From positions 53,501 through 117,500 of the forward strand of contig NZ_KB893324.1 in the NCBI RefSeq assembly GCF_000374045.1: DNA of 64,000 bases. Reading direction: 5' to 3'. The translations under genes were made by a program, and so were the position numbers. Below the pieces are notes generated by a model. It was not told the origin of the DNA. It searched no databases and saw nothing but the letters and a program-made list of their open reading frames with translations. Origin of the DNA: Segetibacter koreensis DSM 18137 (GTDB lineage: Bacteria; Bacteroidota; Bacteroidia; Chitinophagales; Chitinophagaceae). Of this stretch, positions 48,692 to 56,797 are shown in pieces (the stretch's first letter is position 1; every line of letters starts with the position of its first letter).

Positions 48692-49375
48692 ATGGAATCT
48701 AATTTGAAGAAAGTATTAATTGTTGATGATGAAGCTGATATACTGGAAATAATTTCTTACAACCTGGTTAAAGAAGGATATGAAATACTGACTGCAAAAA
48801 ACGGCCTTGAAGCTTTAGAAAAAATAGGTCCTTTTAAACCCGATCTTGTCATTCTCGATATAATGATGCCCAAAATGAATGGTGTTGAAGTTTGTAAGAT
48901 TCTTCGCTCCAAACCTGATTATAACGATACACTTATTATTTTCCTCACCGCTCTTAACGATGAATCCTCGCAAATAAAAGGTCTTGAAACAGGTGCCGAT
49001 GACTACATAAGTAAACCAATAAGTCCTAAAGTACTGGTAAGTCGTGTAAATGCAATTTTCCGGCGTTTAAACAAAGAAGAAGGAAAAACCCTAAAACTGG
49101 GAAATATGGTTATTGACCCGGAAAGATTTATGGTCACTTTAAACGGAAATGATATTGTACTTGCGAAAAAAGAATTTGAGTTGTTGTACTTACTTGCATC
49201 CAAACCGGGAAGAGTTTTTTTGAGAAACGAAATTTTAAGCCAGGTCTGGGGCGCCGAGGTTATTGTCGGAGACCGCACCATTGATGTTCACATTAGAAAA
49301 ATAAGGCAGAAGTTGGGAATTGATTGTGTAACTACCGTAAAAGGTGTTGGATATAAGTTTGAAATGCAGGACTAA
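48692..49375 (+). CDS. OmpR/PhoB-family response regulator
   Basis: This 227-residue regulator has a receiver domain (1-120) with the phospho-acceptor Asp56 (LDIMMPKMNG) and the Lys-Pro at ISKPISP. A winged-helix DNA-binding domain (about 130-227) includes VIVGDRTIDVHIRKIRQKL and the final wing VKGVGYKF. It is transcribed with the sensor kinase 51 bases downstream. The pair resembles PhoB/PhoR of Bacteroidota, which responds to phosphate limitation, but no pst or pho genes are nearby. The ATG at 48692 is preferred over the TTG at 48686. Confidence 0.93.
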   Translation: MESNLKKVLIVDDEADILEIISYNLVKEGYEILTAKNGLEALEKIGPFKPDLVILDIMMPKMNGVEVCKILRSKPDYNDTLIIFLTALNDESSQIKGLETGADDYISKPISPKVLVSRVNAIFRRLNKEEGKTLKLGNMVIDPERFMVTLNGNDIVLAKKEFELLYLLASKPGRVFLRNEILSQVWGAEVIVGDRTIDVHIRKIRQKLGIDCVTTVKGVGYKFEMQD

Positions 49376-49426
49376 AAATATAAACAAGGGTTAGAAAAAA
49401 CTGTTATCCTTTCGTAAATTCGTGTA

Positions 49427-50473
49427 ATGCTTGCAACTAAAAATCTTTCACCCCAACAGCTATCCTTATATACAGCCACTATACTTTCCGTTCCTATTAC
49501 GCTCGGTTATTATTTAATGCATCCAATATGGTGGGTGGCACTTCTTGTGCTTATCATTATTTTTATCGGAAGTTTTCTTCTAATTCAGTTTACACTCGAG
49601 CGTTTTATCTATCGAAAAATAAAATTGATTTACAAATTTATTTACCAGACTAAAGCTTCAAAACGTGAAGAGACATATTATAAATATTTACTTCCACAAA
49701 AAAGTATTGATGAAGTACGGGAAGATGTAGAAAAATGGGCAGCGCAGCAAAAGGAAGAAATTGAAGTGCTTAAAACCAACGAAGCTTACAGGAAAGAGTT
49801 TCTTCAAAACCTTGCTCACGAATTTAAAACACCCATTTTTGCTGTACAGGGGTATGTAGATACACTGCTGGACGGCGCTTTGGAAAACCCTGCAGTAAGC
49901 AAAAAATTCTTAGAAAACGCAGCTCGTAACATTGCCCGGATGGTGACACTTGTAAGTGATCTGGATGAGATAACAAAACTTGAAAGCGGTGAACAACCTT
50001 TACATAAAGAGAATTTTATAATCCAGGATCTTATTAAAGAGGCCTACGACTCACTCTCAATAAAAGCATCAGATAAAAACATAAAAGGCAGTATAAAAAA
50101 AGGTTGCGAACAACCAGTATCGGTGTTTGCGGATAAGGAAAAAATAAGGCAGGTCATTATAAATATTGTCAGTAACTCTATAAAGTATGGTAAAGAAAAC
50201 GGACATATTGTAGCAAGCATTTACAAAACAGATGGAAAACATGTGTTGGTAGAGATAAGTGACGATGGAATTGGTATTTCTGAAGAACATCTTCCAAGGA
50301 TTTTTGAAAGATTTTATCGCACTGATGCCGGCCGCAGCAGAGATGTTGGCGGCACCGGTCTTGGCCTTGCCATATGCAAACACATTATTGAGGCGCATGG
50401 CCAAACCCTGCACGCGCGTAGCAAGCCTGATATAGGTACAACCATTGGGTTTACGCTTGAGGCAGCAAAGTAA
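49427..50473 (+). CDS. PhoR-like sensor histidine kinase
   Basis: This 348-residue membrane kinase has two helices (about 13-30 and 36-56) with almost no external loop, a linker, a HisKA domain with phospho-accepting His131 (NLAHEFKTPI), and an HATPase domain. The N-box (IINIVSNSIKYG), G1 (DDGIGI) and G2 (GGTGLGLAI) are intact. The lack of an external sensor domain is typical of the PhoR-like kinases of the phylum. It should phosphorylate the regulator encoded just upstream. Confidence 0.93.
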   Translation: MLATKNLSPQQLSLYTATILSVPITLGYYLMHPIWWVALLVLIIIFIGSFLLIQFTLERFIYRKIKLIYKFIYQTKASKREETYYKYLLPQKSIDEVREDVEKWAAQQKEEIEVLKTNEAYRKEFLQNLAHEFKTPIFAVQGYVDTLLDGALENPAVSKKFLENAARNIARMVTLVSDLDEITKLESGEQPLHKENFIIQDLIKEAYDSLSIKASDKNIKGSIKKGCEQPVSVFADKEKIRQVIINIVSNSIKYGKENGHIVASIYKTDGKHVLVEISDDGIGISEEHLPRIFERFYRTDAGRSRDVGGTGLGLAICKHIIEAHGQTLHARSKPDIGTTIGFTLEAAK

Positions 50474-50564
50474 AAAAACAAAACCACGTTTTTAATAAGC
50501 CTTGAGCTGCTTACAAATCATAAGGTTCTCCCTAAACGTTTATTATAATTCCTGGAGATTTTGC

Positions 50565-51872
50565 TTATCGTAAAGCCTTTCCAAATACCTCTAGTGCTCT
50601 TTTACGTGCAAAATCATGGTCAACCATTGGCATAGGATAAGTAAGCTCATTTAGTTCGGGTACCCATTTTTTTATATAAGCAAGATCTTTATCAAATTTG
50701 GTGGTTTGCAAATGCGGATTAAATATGCGAAAGAAAGGTGCGGCATCGCAGCCACTTCCCGCTGCCCATTGCCATCCCCCATTGTTAGAAGCAAGTTCAT
50801 AATCCAACAGCTTTTGAGCAAAATATGCTTCACCCCATCGCCAATCTATTAGAAGATGTTTAGTTAGAAATGAGGCAACAACCATTCTTACCCGGTTGTG
50901 CATAAAGCCTGTGGCATTTAGCTCTCTCATGCCTGCATCTACAATCGGAAAACCTGTCATTCCTGCACACCACTTTGTAAATTCTTCCTCATTATTACGC
51001 CATTCTATTTTCTCAAATTCAGGTCTAAAAGCGTGTCCTTCACCCACTTTCGGAAAATGCCATAATATCATCTGGTAAAATTCCCGCCAGATTAATTCAT
51101 TTAAATAAGTATCGTTTAACCCCTTGGCAAGCCTTGCAATCTCCCTGATACTTACTGTCCCAAAACGTAAATGCACCCCTAGCCTGGATGTACCATTTTC
51201 AACACCGGGAAAATCCCTGGTTTCACCATACTTTTTTATTATCTCATCTTTTAGCTCCTTCGAGGGAAATGAATAATTAACTCCTCGAAAGCCCATACTT
51301 TCCAATGATGGTATTTGATTCGGTGGCTGGATAAAAAAGTTTTTGAAAAATTTTTCTGTCGGATAAGATGAAAGAAAAAAGTTGTTGAGCTTGTCTTTCC
51401 ATCTTCTGCTATAAGGAGTAAAAACAGTATAAGGGCTATTATTATCTTTTACAATTTCATTTTTTTCAAATATTACCTGGTCTTTAAATGTATGAAAAGA
51501 TATTTTTTTCTCTTGCAGAATGTTCGCTATATCGCCATCCCTCCTCTTTGCGCAGGGTTCATAATCGCGATTAGCAAAGACCTTTTCGATCTGATAACTA
51601 TCTGCAAGTCCTTTAAATATTTGATCGGGAAAACCATAAAACACTTCCAGTGTGCTGCCAAGCGCAAGTAACTGTTGATGCAGTTCCACGATGGCGGCAT
51701 GAATAAATGCTACCCGCCTGTCAGCTTTATCTTCTAACTGACCTAAAATATTTCTGTCAAATATAAATACAGGTACTACAGGCTTACCTTCTTTTAAAGC
51801 ATAAAATAAGGCGGCGTTGTCGTGAAGGCGCAGATCTCTTCTAAACCAAAAAATATTTACCTCGGCTTTCAT
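50565..51872 (-). CDS. Cryptochrome/DNA photolyase family protein
   Basis: This 435-residue protein is a FAD-dependent blue-light photolyase of the class I (CPD) type. The N-terminal Rossmann-like antenna domain starts with FWFRRDLRLHDNAAL. The C-terminal FAD domain has the ELIWREFYQMIL block and the NNGGWQWAAGSGCDAAP block (about 354-368). These are the residues that bind FAD and thymine dimers in photolyases, so repair activity is likely. Single-gene transcript, convergent with the kinase. Confidence 0.93.
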   Translation of the reverse strand: MKAEVNIFWFRRDLRLHDNAALFYALKEGKPVVPVFIFDRNILGQLEDKADRRVAFIHAAIVELHQQLLALGSTLEVFYGFPDQIFKGLADSYQIEKVFANRDYEPCAKRRDGDIANILQEKKISFHTFKDQVIFEKNEIVKDNNSPYTVFTPYSRRWKDKLNNFFLSSYPTEKFFKNFFIQPPNQIPSLESMGFRGVNYSFPSKELKDEIIKKYGETRDFPGVENGTSRLGVHLRFGTVSIREIARLAKGLNDTYLNELIWREFYQMILWHFPKVGEGHAFRPEFEKIEWRNNEEEFTKWCAGMTGFPIVDAGMRELNATGFMHNRVRMVVASFLTKHLLIDWRWGEAYFAQKLLDYELASNNGGWQWAAGSGCDAAPFFRIFNPHLQTTKFDKDLAYIKKWVPELNELTYPMPMVDHDFARKRALEVFGKALR

Positions 51873-52027
51873 TCTTTCTATTTACCAACAATTTTCATGG
51901 CAAATAGTTGAGAAATGAGAAGTTCTGATTTTTGAAAGCGAAAAATGGCAAGAAAGCTTATTAAAGGATTTTGCACAATAATGATGCTATGAGAATAACA
52001 GCCGGTATTAAAAAATACTATTTTTTG

Positions 52028-52693
52028 TCACTCTGCAATTCCGTGTTTTACTGCATATAAAATTAAACCCGCTGTACTTTTTGCCCCTGTTTTAATTTTA
52101 AGGCGATCTCTTATTGCTTCGACTGTGCGAGGACTTATTTCAACAATATCAGCAATTTCTTTGGTGCTTTTTTCATCGCACATTAATTTTAAAACGTGAA
52201 TCTCTTTATTACTCAATTCAGCATCATCGGGTAAATGCGGCTCAACGGGTTTCCTGTTTCTAAGTCCGGATAACATTGCCTTATTTGTATAATCATTAAA
52301 GAAAAATTCTTTTGTATACACCGTTTTAATAGCTTCATAAATGGTTTCGCTATCGCTGTTTTTTGTAAGATAGCTGTTGGCCCCGATTTCCATCAGCTTG
52401 CTTATCATTCCTATATCATCATTCATGGTGAGCATAATCACTTTCGCATTTGGCAATAACTTTTTCACCTCAGGCAAAGTTGTTATACCATCCATAACCG
52501 GCATTTGTATATCAAGAAGAATAATATCGGGCTGAAGAAACCGCAGAAGTTTAAGCAAATGCACTCCATTTTCAGCTTCACCAATAACCTCTATATCTTT
52601 ATAATAGGACAAAGAGGTTTTAACACCAGTTCGAAATACAGCATGATCATCTGTAATTAAAACTTTTATTTTACTGCTAGTATCTTTATTCAT
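52028..52693 (-). CDS. NarL/FixJ-type response regulator
   Basis: This 221-residue regulator has a receiver domain with Asp15-Asp16 and the phospho-acceptor Asp61 (LLDIQMPVMDG), and a C-terminal LuxR helix-turn-helix (about 155-215; LSNKEIHVLKLMCDEKSTKEIA). No kinase is adjacent; the HisKA_3 kinase at 55.3 kb is the nearest candidate partner. It closely resembles the two other NarL-type regulators of this cluster, and its upstream region shares a motif with that of the next one. Confidence 0.9.
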   Translation of the reverse strand: MNKDTSSKIKVLITDDHAVFRTGVKTSLSYYKDIEVIGEAENGVHLLKLLRFLQPDIILLDIQMPVMDGITTLPEVKKLLPNAKVIMLTMNDDIGMISKLMEIGANSYLTKNSDSETIYEAIKTVYTKEFFFNDYTNKAMLSGLRNRKPVEPHLPDDAELSNKEIHVLKLMCDEKSTKEIADIVEISPRTVEAIRDRLKIKTGAKSTAGLILYAVKHGIAE

Positions 52694-53070
52694 TCTGCAA
52701 TAAATATATTCTTTTTTGTTAAGTTGTTAGAAGTACTGAAAGGTATTTATTTCTTTTCAATAATGTATCAACCATTCCTTTTAAAATTGAGCCACTTCGT
52801 AAAAATACTATGCCAATTTTTAGTATGAATACGGTTAAATAAGTATTATTTGAAGATGTAAAATCGAGCAATTTTGCGCGTAATTAACGCGTGATAAGTA
52901 GTTACTTTTGATTAAGATAACAGTAAAAAATTAAGAGTTCGCATTTTGAAAGTGTATAGAAAATAAATTACCTGTTTCTAAAATTTTAACAAGAAAAGCA
53001 AGGCCCTGTTTACGATCCAATAATTTAAGAAAAGCCATATTTCCAATCTTAAAAACTCCAATTAAAGAAC
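52694..53070. other. Intergenic region between two NarL-type regulators
   Basis: No gene is seen. ATACTA (52805-52810) and TAGTAT (52821-52826) form a dyad inside the shared motif region. A CGCGT/ACGCG dyad lies at about 52877-52891, and TACTTTTG at 52903-52910 (plus strand) matches a -7 element, though a TTTG lies too far upstream for a standard promoter. Confidence 0.4.
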
Positions 53071-53099
53071 CGGCCTACTTTTAGTAGGCCGCTTTTTTT
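53071..53099. terminator. Terminator-like hairpin after the second NarL-type regulator
   Basis: CGGCCTACT (53071-53079) pairs with AGTAGGCCG (53083-53091) around TTT. It starts 25 bases past the stop of the minus-strand regulator gene. The best T tract (53093-53099) is on the plus strand, so the hairpin may also end a plus-strand transcript. Confidence 0.7.
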
Positions 53100-53115
53100 A
53101 ACAGCATCTTCGCCA

Positions 53116-53772
53116 CTAGGGGTGGAGAAGTTTGTTTCTGATACCATACATTAATAGTCCTGCAATAGTTTTTGCACCAACTTTTGTTTTCATATTTTGG
53201 CGGATAGTTTCGACCGTTCTGGGACTTAAAAAAATTTCTTCAGAAATTTCTTCTGTTGTCTTATCCTCACTTATAAGTTTTAAAATTTTAAGTTCTTTGT
53301 CGTTGAGCTTAACAGGGTGGGGATAATACCTTTTTACTGATTTTTTTTCTTGTAATTTAAATAACACCGCCGTATTTACCAGTTCGTTGAAATAAAAATC
53401 ATCATTCATACATGCAAGAATAGCCTTATAAATTTCATCTCCGTCAGTACGTTTCGTAAGATAGGCATTTGCTCCATATTCCATCATTTCCCTTATAATT
53501 TCATAGTCATCGTACATGCTGAAAATTATGATCTTTAAATCCGGATATTCTTTTTTTATTAACTGCAGATCCTTAATTGCATTGGCACCAGGGTCTCTTA
53601 TATCCATCAATAACACATCGGGCGTTTTAAGTTTCAGCTTTTTTGTAAGCTCTTTACTGTCTTCGGCTTCCCAAATTATGCTGATATAATCCCGGTTTTT
53701 CATGGCCATCCTAATCCCATCTCTGAAGATTTTAATCTCATCTGCCAATGCCAGTTGAATCAGCCTCTCCAT
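53116..53772 (-). CDS. NarL/FixJ-type response regulator, atypical receiver
   Basis: This 218-residue protein has a receiver domain and a LuxR helix-turn-helix (about 155-212). The phospho-acceptor Asp57 is present, but the acidic pocket reads Asp11-Glu12-Ile instead of the usual Asp-Asp-His. The MP after the phospho-site is replaced by DPGAN. Phosphorylation may therefore be weak or the protein may work without it. It is a diverged relative of the neighbouring regulators and is divergent from the small unknown gene at 54.1 kb. Confidence 0.88.
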   Translation of the reverse strand: MERLIQLALADEIKIFRDGIRMAMKNRDYISIIWEAEDSKELTKKLKLKTPDVLLMDIRDPGANAIKDLQLIKKEYPDLKIIIFSMYDDYEIIREMMEYGANAYLTKRTDGDEIYKAILACMNDDFYFNELVNTAVLFKLQEKKSVKRYYPHPVKLNDKELKILKLISEDKTTEEISEEIFLSPRTVETIRQNMKTKVGAKTIAGLLMYGIRNKLLHP

Positions 53773-54100
53773 AAGTTGGTACTTGGTTTAAAATATTTCT
53801 AAACAGTTAGGATAAGATAATACAAACTTCTCGTAAACCATAGCACAATATTATAAGTAATTCCCTTAATCGAGGTGCGAATTTTACTATCGCCGAGACA
53901 GTATTTTTACTGTAATTGAAAGTAATTTTACTAAAAATGGCATTTTGCTCAGTTTTCTTCATCCATTCAACTACCTACTTATCAACAAGTTGTAAAACAG
54001 CTTACCTTTTTTTGAGAATATCTCCTCTTGTACACGAATAGCAGAATAGGAAATTTGCTTTATAGTTTTTTATTTAATAAACCTTCAAAAAATTTCATCT
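53773..54100. other. Divergent intergenic region, regulator / small unknown gene
   Basis: This 328-bp region has no gene. ACAGTA-TTTT-TACTGT (53898-53913) is a small dyad. It is followed about 20 bases later by TTACTAAAAATGGCAT. Both motifs have counterparts upstream of the regulator at 52028-52693, so they may be binding sites of one of these regulators. Confidence 0.4.
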
Positions 54101-54520
54101 ATGACTAACACAGAGCTTTATGTAGTAAAAGGAAAAGTATTCGAGCAAAAAAAAGGTTATTCTACACAGGTAGGTGAAGATATTGGTTACGAAAAAGGCG
54201 CCAAAATGATCAAAACTAATTTTGATCAAAGCCCAGATGACGTTTTAGCTCACTTTATGGGTAGAGATATTATAGAGGCTATTCTTGCTCAGCCTGGTGT
54301 TGCCGGTATTCGTATGTTTCATGCAGTAAATGAATTAGGGCTACGCCAGTTGGTTTTGGTAGGAGCTGATGAGAAAGGAAAAAATATTTTAAGTTATAGT
54401 ACTGTATCTGACAATGGAGAAATCATAAAGAATAAAGGTATTGTTGCTGGTGGTGTCAGATGTTGCCCACCGTATTGCGATGGTAGCGATAATCCGAATG
54501 GTACAGGGTCATGGTATTAA
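54101..54520 (+). CDS. Small protein of unknown function with Cys-rich tail
   Basis: This 139-residue protein is soluble, with no signal peptide. It has an alpha/beta-looking middle (about 46-100) and a C-terminus with Cys121, Cys122 and Cys126 in CCPPYCDGSDNP. The cysteines could bind a metal or form disulfides. I do not recognise the family, though I think similar proteins occur in Chitinophagaceae. It sits between the orphan regulator and the split receptor/kinase genes. The stop is followed after 17 bases by an 11-bp inverted repeat. Confidence 0.75.
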   Translation: MTNTELYVVKGKVFEQKKGYSTQVGEDIGYEKGAKMIKTNFDQSPDDVLAHFMGRDIIEAILAQPGVAGIRMFHAVNELGLRQLVLVGADEKGKNILSYSTVSDNGEIIKNKGIVAGGVRCCPPYCDGSDNPNGTGSWY

Positions 54521-54537
54521 TAAATCTGGCGACAGAG

Positions 54538-54570
54538 TTTGGTTCAAAAAGTAATTATATTTGAACCAAA
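54538..54570. promoter_or_regulatory. 11-bp dyad over a possible promoter, candidate operator
   Basis: TTTGGTTCAAA (54538-54548) and TTTGAACCAAA (54560-54570) are perfect inverted arms with an 11-base spacer. TATATTTG at 54556-54563 matches the -7 consensus and overlaps the right arm. No TTG is at proper -33 distance. It lies just upstream of the membrane-protein gene, so it may control the receptor-kinase-regulator operon. A 3'-end hairpin of the upstream gene is the alternative. Confidence 0.5.
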
Positions 54571-54580
54571 ACTCTTCTAA

Positions 54581-55240
54581 ATTAATATTTCAGAAACCAT
54601 AAGAAGTGTTTCTGTTTATACAGAAATCTTACCAGTAATCTTTTTTTTACTTTCAAAAGAAAGGGGGCCACTAAAAAGGTTATCGGTAATTTTTTTTCTG
54701 TTAACCCTGTCTTTTATAAATGATGTTTATTCGCTTTACTTACTACACCAACATAAGCCTAACTTTTTGTTTTATAATGTTTATCAATTAACAGAAACGA
54801 TATCGCTCTATTATTTTTTTTACCTGATTGTCAAAAATGTCTCTATAAAAAAAGCAATTTTATTCTTAAGTATTCTGTATTGTATTCTCTGGGCACTGTC
54901 GTTTTTTAAATTTGGCAATAAAAGTTATTATTCGGGTTGCACAAATCTTGAAAACATGACTATTCTTGCCCTTATCATTTATTATTATTATGAACAAATA
55001 ATAATAATAAACTCAGCTTTTATATATGCAGAAGCAACGTTTTGGATAGTAACGGCCTATTTTATTTACATCGCAGGTACTTTTTTTCTTTATTTATATA
55101 TGCCTTCATTAAACAATGCAGAACAGGAACAGTATTATGTACTTAATTACATTTTCACTATTATAAGGACACTTCTTATTTGTGTTGCCTTATTTGTAAA
55201 ACCCGGTTCTAATAAAATTGATAGAAATAATTTGATATAA
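54581..55240 (+). CDS. Seven-helix membrane protein, likely sensor partner of the kinase
   Basis: The first ordinary start codon (TTG 54767) would give 157 residues. However, the frame stays open back to a stop at 54578-54580, and the added residues (starting SETIRSVSVYTEILP) are clearly protein-like and hydrophobic. The full 219-residue version has seven predicted helices; the short one would lose about two. No ATG, GTG or TTG lies in the added part, so the start may be ATT (54581) or ATA (54599), or a base is missing. Fourteen bases later comes a HisKA_3 kinase with almost no sensor region, so this protein probably senses for it. Family not recognised. Confidence 0.7.
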   Translation: MNISETIRSVSVYTEILPVIFFLLSKERGPLKRLSVIFFLLTLSFINDVYSLYLLHQHKPNFLFYNVYQLTETISLYYFFYLIVKNVSIKKAILFLSILYCILWALSFFKFGNKSYYSGCTNLENMTILALIIYYYYEQIIIINSAFIYAEATFWIVTAYFIYIAGTFFLYLYMPSLNNAEQEQYYVLNYIFTIIRTLLICVALFVKPGSNKIDRNNLI

Positions 55241-55254
55241 AGACAAGGTCATCA

Positions 55255-56070
55255 ATGATTATATTAATTACAGGATTATTTTCTACGTTGTTATTAGGCA
55301 CTATTGGAATGCTGTTGTTAGCAATTACCCTTATTGTTTTTATCATTTTTCACCAGAGAAGGGTAATCTTATACCAGCTAAAAATGCAACAAATGGAAGC
55401 TGAGCAACAAAAAGTTCTCCTTCGCGCGTCAATAGAACTACAGGAAGAAGAACGCAGAAGGATTGCTGCAGACCTACATGACGATGCCGGGCCTTTACTG
55501 GCTACAGCAAGGTTGTATCTTTCAGAAAATATGGTAAACCTTGATAAACCGTCGCAGCTTCAAACTATTTTTAGCATCAAGGAAATAATAGATGATGCCA
55601 TTCAGCTTATCCGAAATATTTCTCATAGCCTGATGCCTCCAACATTAAAAGATTTTGGACTCGAAAGCGCAGTAAACGATTTTTTTCAAAAAATTAATGC
55701 ATCAGGTTCTATTAATGTTAAATGTTGTTTCAATGACTATACAACGAGGTTAAAAGCAGAAAAAGAATTAATTATCTTCAGAGTTATACAAGAGTTAATT
55801 AATAATATTTTTAAACATAGCAACTCAAGCTTTATACATCTTACCGAAGACAATGAAGCTGACAAAATTATTATAACATTGCTACATGACGGCAAGGGCC
55901 TGACCCAGGAAGACTTTATACAAAAGTCAAAAAGCAGTGTGGGCCTGGGATTAAAAAATATACAAAGCCGGCTAAAAGTTATTTTTGGAAATATTTATTT
56001 TGAGCAGGAAAATAATGAATTTTATTATAAAGTAACCATTGAAGTGCCGAAAGAACCTGAAGAAAAATAA
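55255..56070 (+). CDS. HisKA_3-type sensor histidine kinase, minimal N-terminus
   Basis: This 271-residue kinase has one hydrophobic segment (about 2-33), then a HisKA_3 dimerisation domain with the phospho-accepting His75 (AADLHDDAGP), and an HATPase domain. The N-box (ELINNIFKHS), G1 (LHDGKGL) and G2 (VGLGLKNIQSRL) are present. HisKA_3 kinases usually pair with NarL-type regulators, and one follows 54 bases downstream. There is no sensor domain; the seven-helix protein encoded 14 bases upstream probably supplies it. Inner membrane. Confidence 0.92.
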   Translation: MIILITGLFSTLLLGTIGMLLLAITLIVFIIFHQRRVILYQLKMQQMEAEQQKVLLRASIELQEEERRRIAADLHDDAGPLLATARLYLSENMVNLDKPSQLQTIFSIKEIIDDAIQLIRNISHSLMPPTLKDFGLESAVNDFFQKINASGSINVKCCFNDYTTRLKAEKELIIFRVIQELINNIFKHSNSSFIHLTEDNEADKIIITLLHDGKGLTQEDFIQKSKSSVGLGLKNIQSRLKVIFGNIYFEQENNEFYYKVTIEVPKEPEEK

Positions 56071-56124
56071 ACTTTTATTTCACTTACATTTTCACCATTT
56101 CATTTTGTTTTTTATCTTTAAAAC

Positions 56125-56775
56125 ATGAGTGAAATAAAAGTGGCCATTGCCGATGATCATAAAATCTTCAGAAAAGGAGTAATTATTTCTTTACGGCATT
56201 ATAGTAATATAAAATTTGTTTTAGAAGCCGAAAATGGCCAGGAGCTTCTTAATGGACTTACAATAACAAAACCAGACGTTATATTAATGGATTTGAGGAT
56301 GCCTGTAAAAGATGGAATTGAAACTACAAAATATATAAGCCAACACTATCCTGATATTGCTGTTTTGGTGCTTACAATGCACGAGGATGAACGTTTTGTA
56401 GTTCACCTTATGGAAAACGGTGCGAATGGTTACCTTTTGAAAAGCACCGATCCAGCAGAAATTAAAAAAGCAATTACCGATGTTGTCGAGAAAGGATATT
56501 ATCTGAATAACTTCGTCAACAGAATACTGATAAAAAAATCACAAAACAAAAACAGAATCATTCCATCTCTTAAAAAAGAAGTGGAAATAAGTGATAAAGA
56601 AAAAGAAGTAATTCAATATATATGTTTAGAGTTTACCAGTATGGAAATAGGTGAAAAAATGGGAATCAGTGCAAGAACCGTCGAAAGCATTAAAGAAAGA
56701 TTAATGGAAAGATTTGGATTGAAAAACACTGCAGGTCTGGTTTTTTTTGCCGTCAAAAATTATTTAATAGATTGA
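56125..56775 (+). CDS. NarL/FixJ-type response regulator, partner of the HisKA_3 kinase
   Basis: This 216-residue regulator has a receiver domain with Asp10-Asp11-His (ADDHKIFRKG) and phospho-acceptor Asp56 (LMDLRMPVKDG). A LuxR helix-turn-helix covers about residues 148-210 (ISDKEKEVIQYICLEFTS, then the recognition helix ISARTVESIKERLMERF). It follows the HisKA_3 kinase in the same direction and is its likely partner. All three NarL-type regulators in this cluster share length and layout and may compete for or share this kinase. Confidence 0.92.
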   Translation: MSEIKVAIADDHKIFRKGVIISLRHYSNIKFVLEAENGQELLNGLTITKPDVILMDLRMPVKDGIETTKYISQHYPDIAVLVLTMHEDERFVVHLMENGANGYLLKSTDPAEIKKAITDVVEKGYYLNNFVNRILIKKSQNKNRIIPSLKKEVEISDKEKEVIQYICLEFTSMEIGEKMGISARTVESIKERLMERFGLKNTAGLVFFAVKNYLID

Positions 56776-56797
56776 TTTTTACTTCTAAAACTGTTGC

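Noticed and set aside
53071..53091. Attenuator for the regulator at 52028-52693
   Set aside because: The hairpin lies far upstream of that gene and directly after the stop of the other regulator, so a terminator is the simpler reading.
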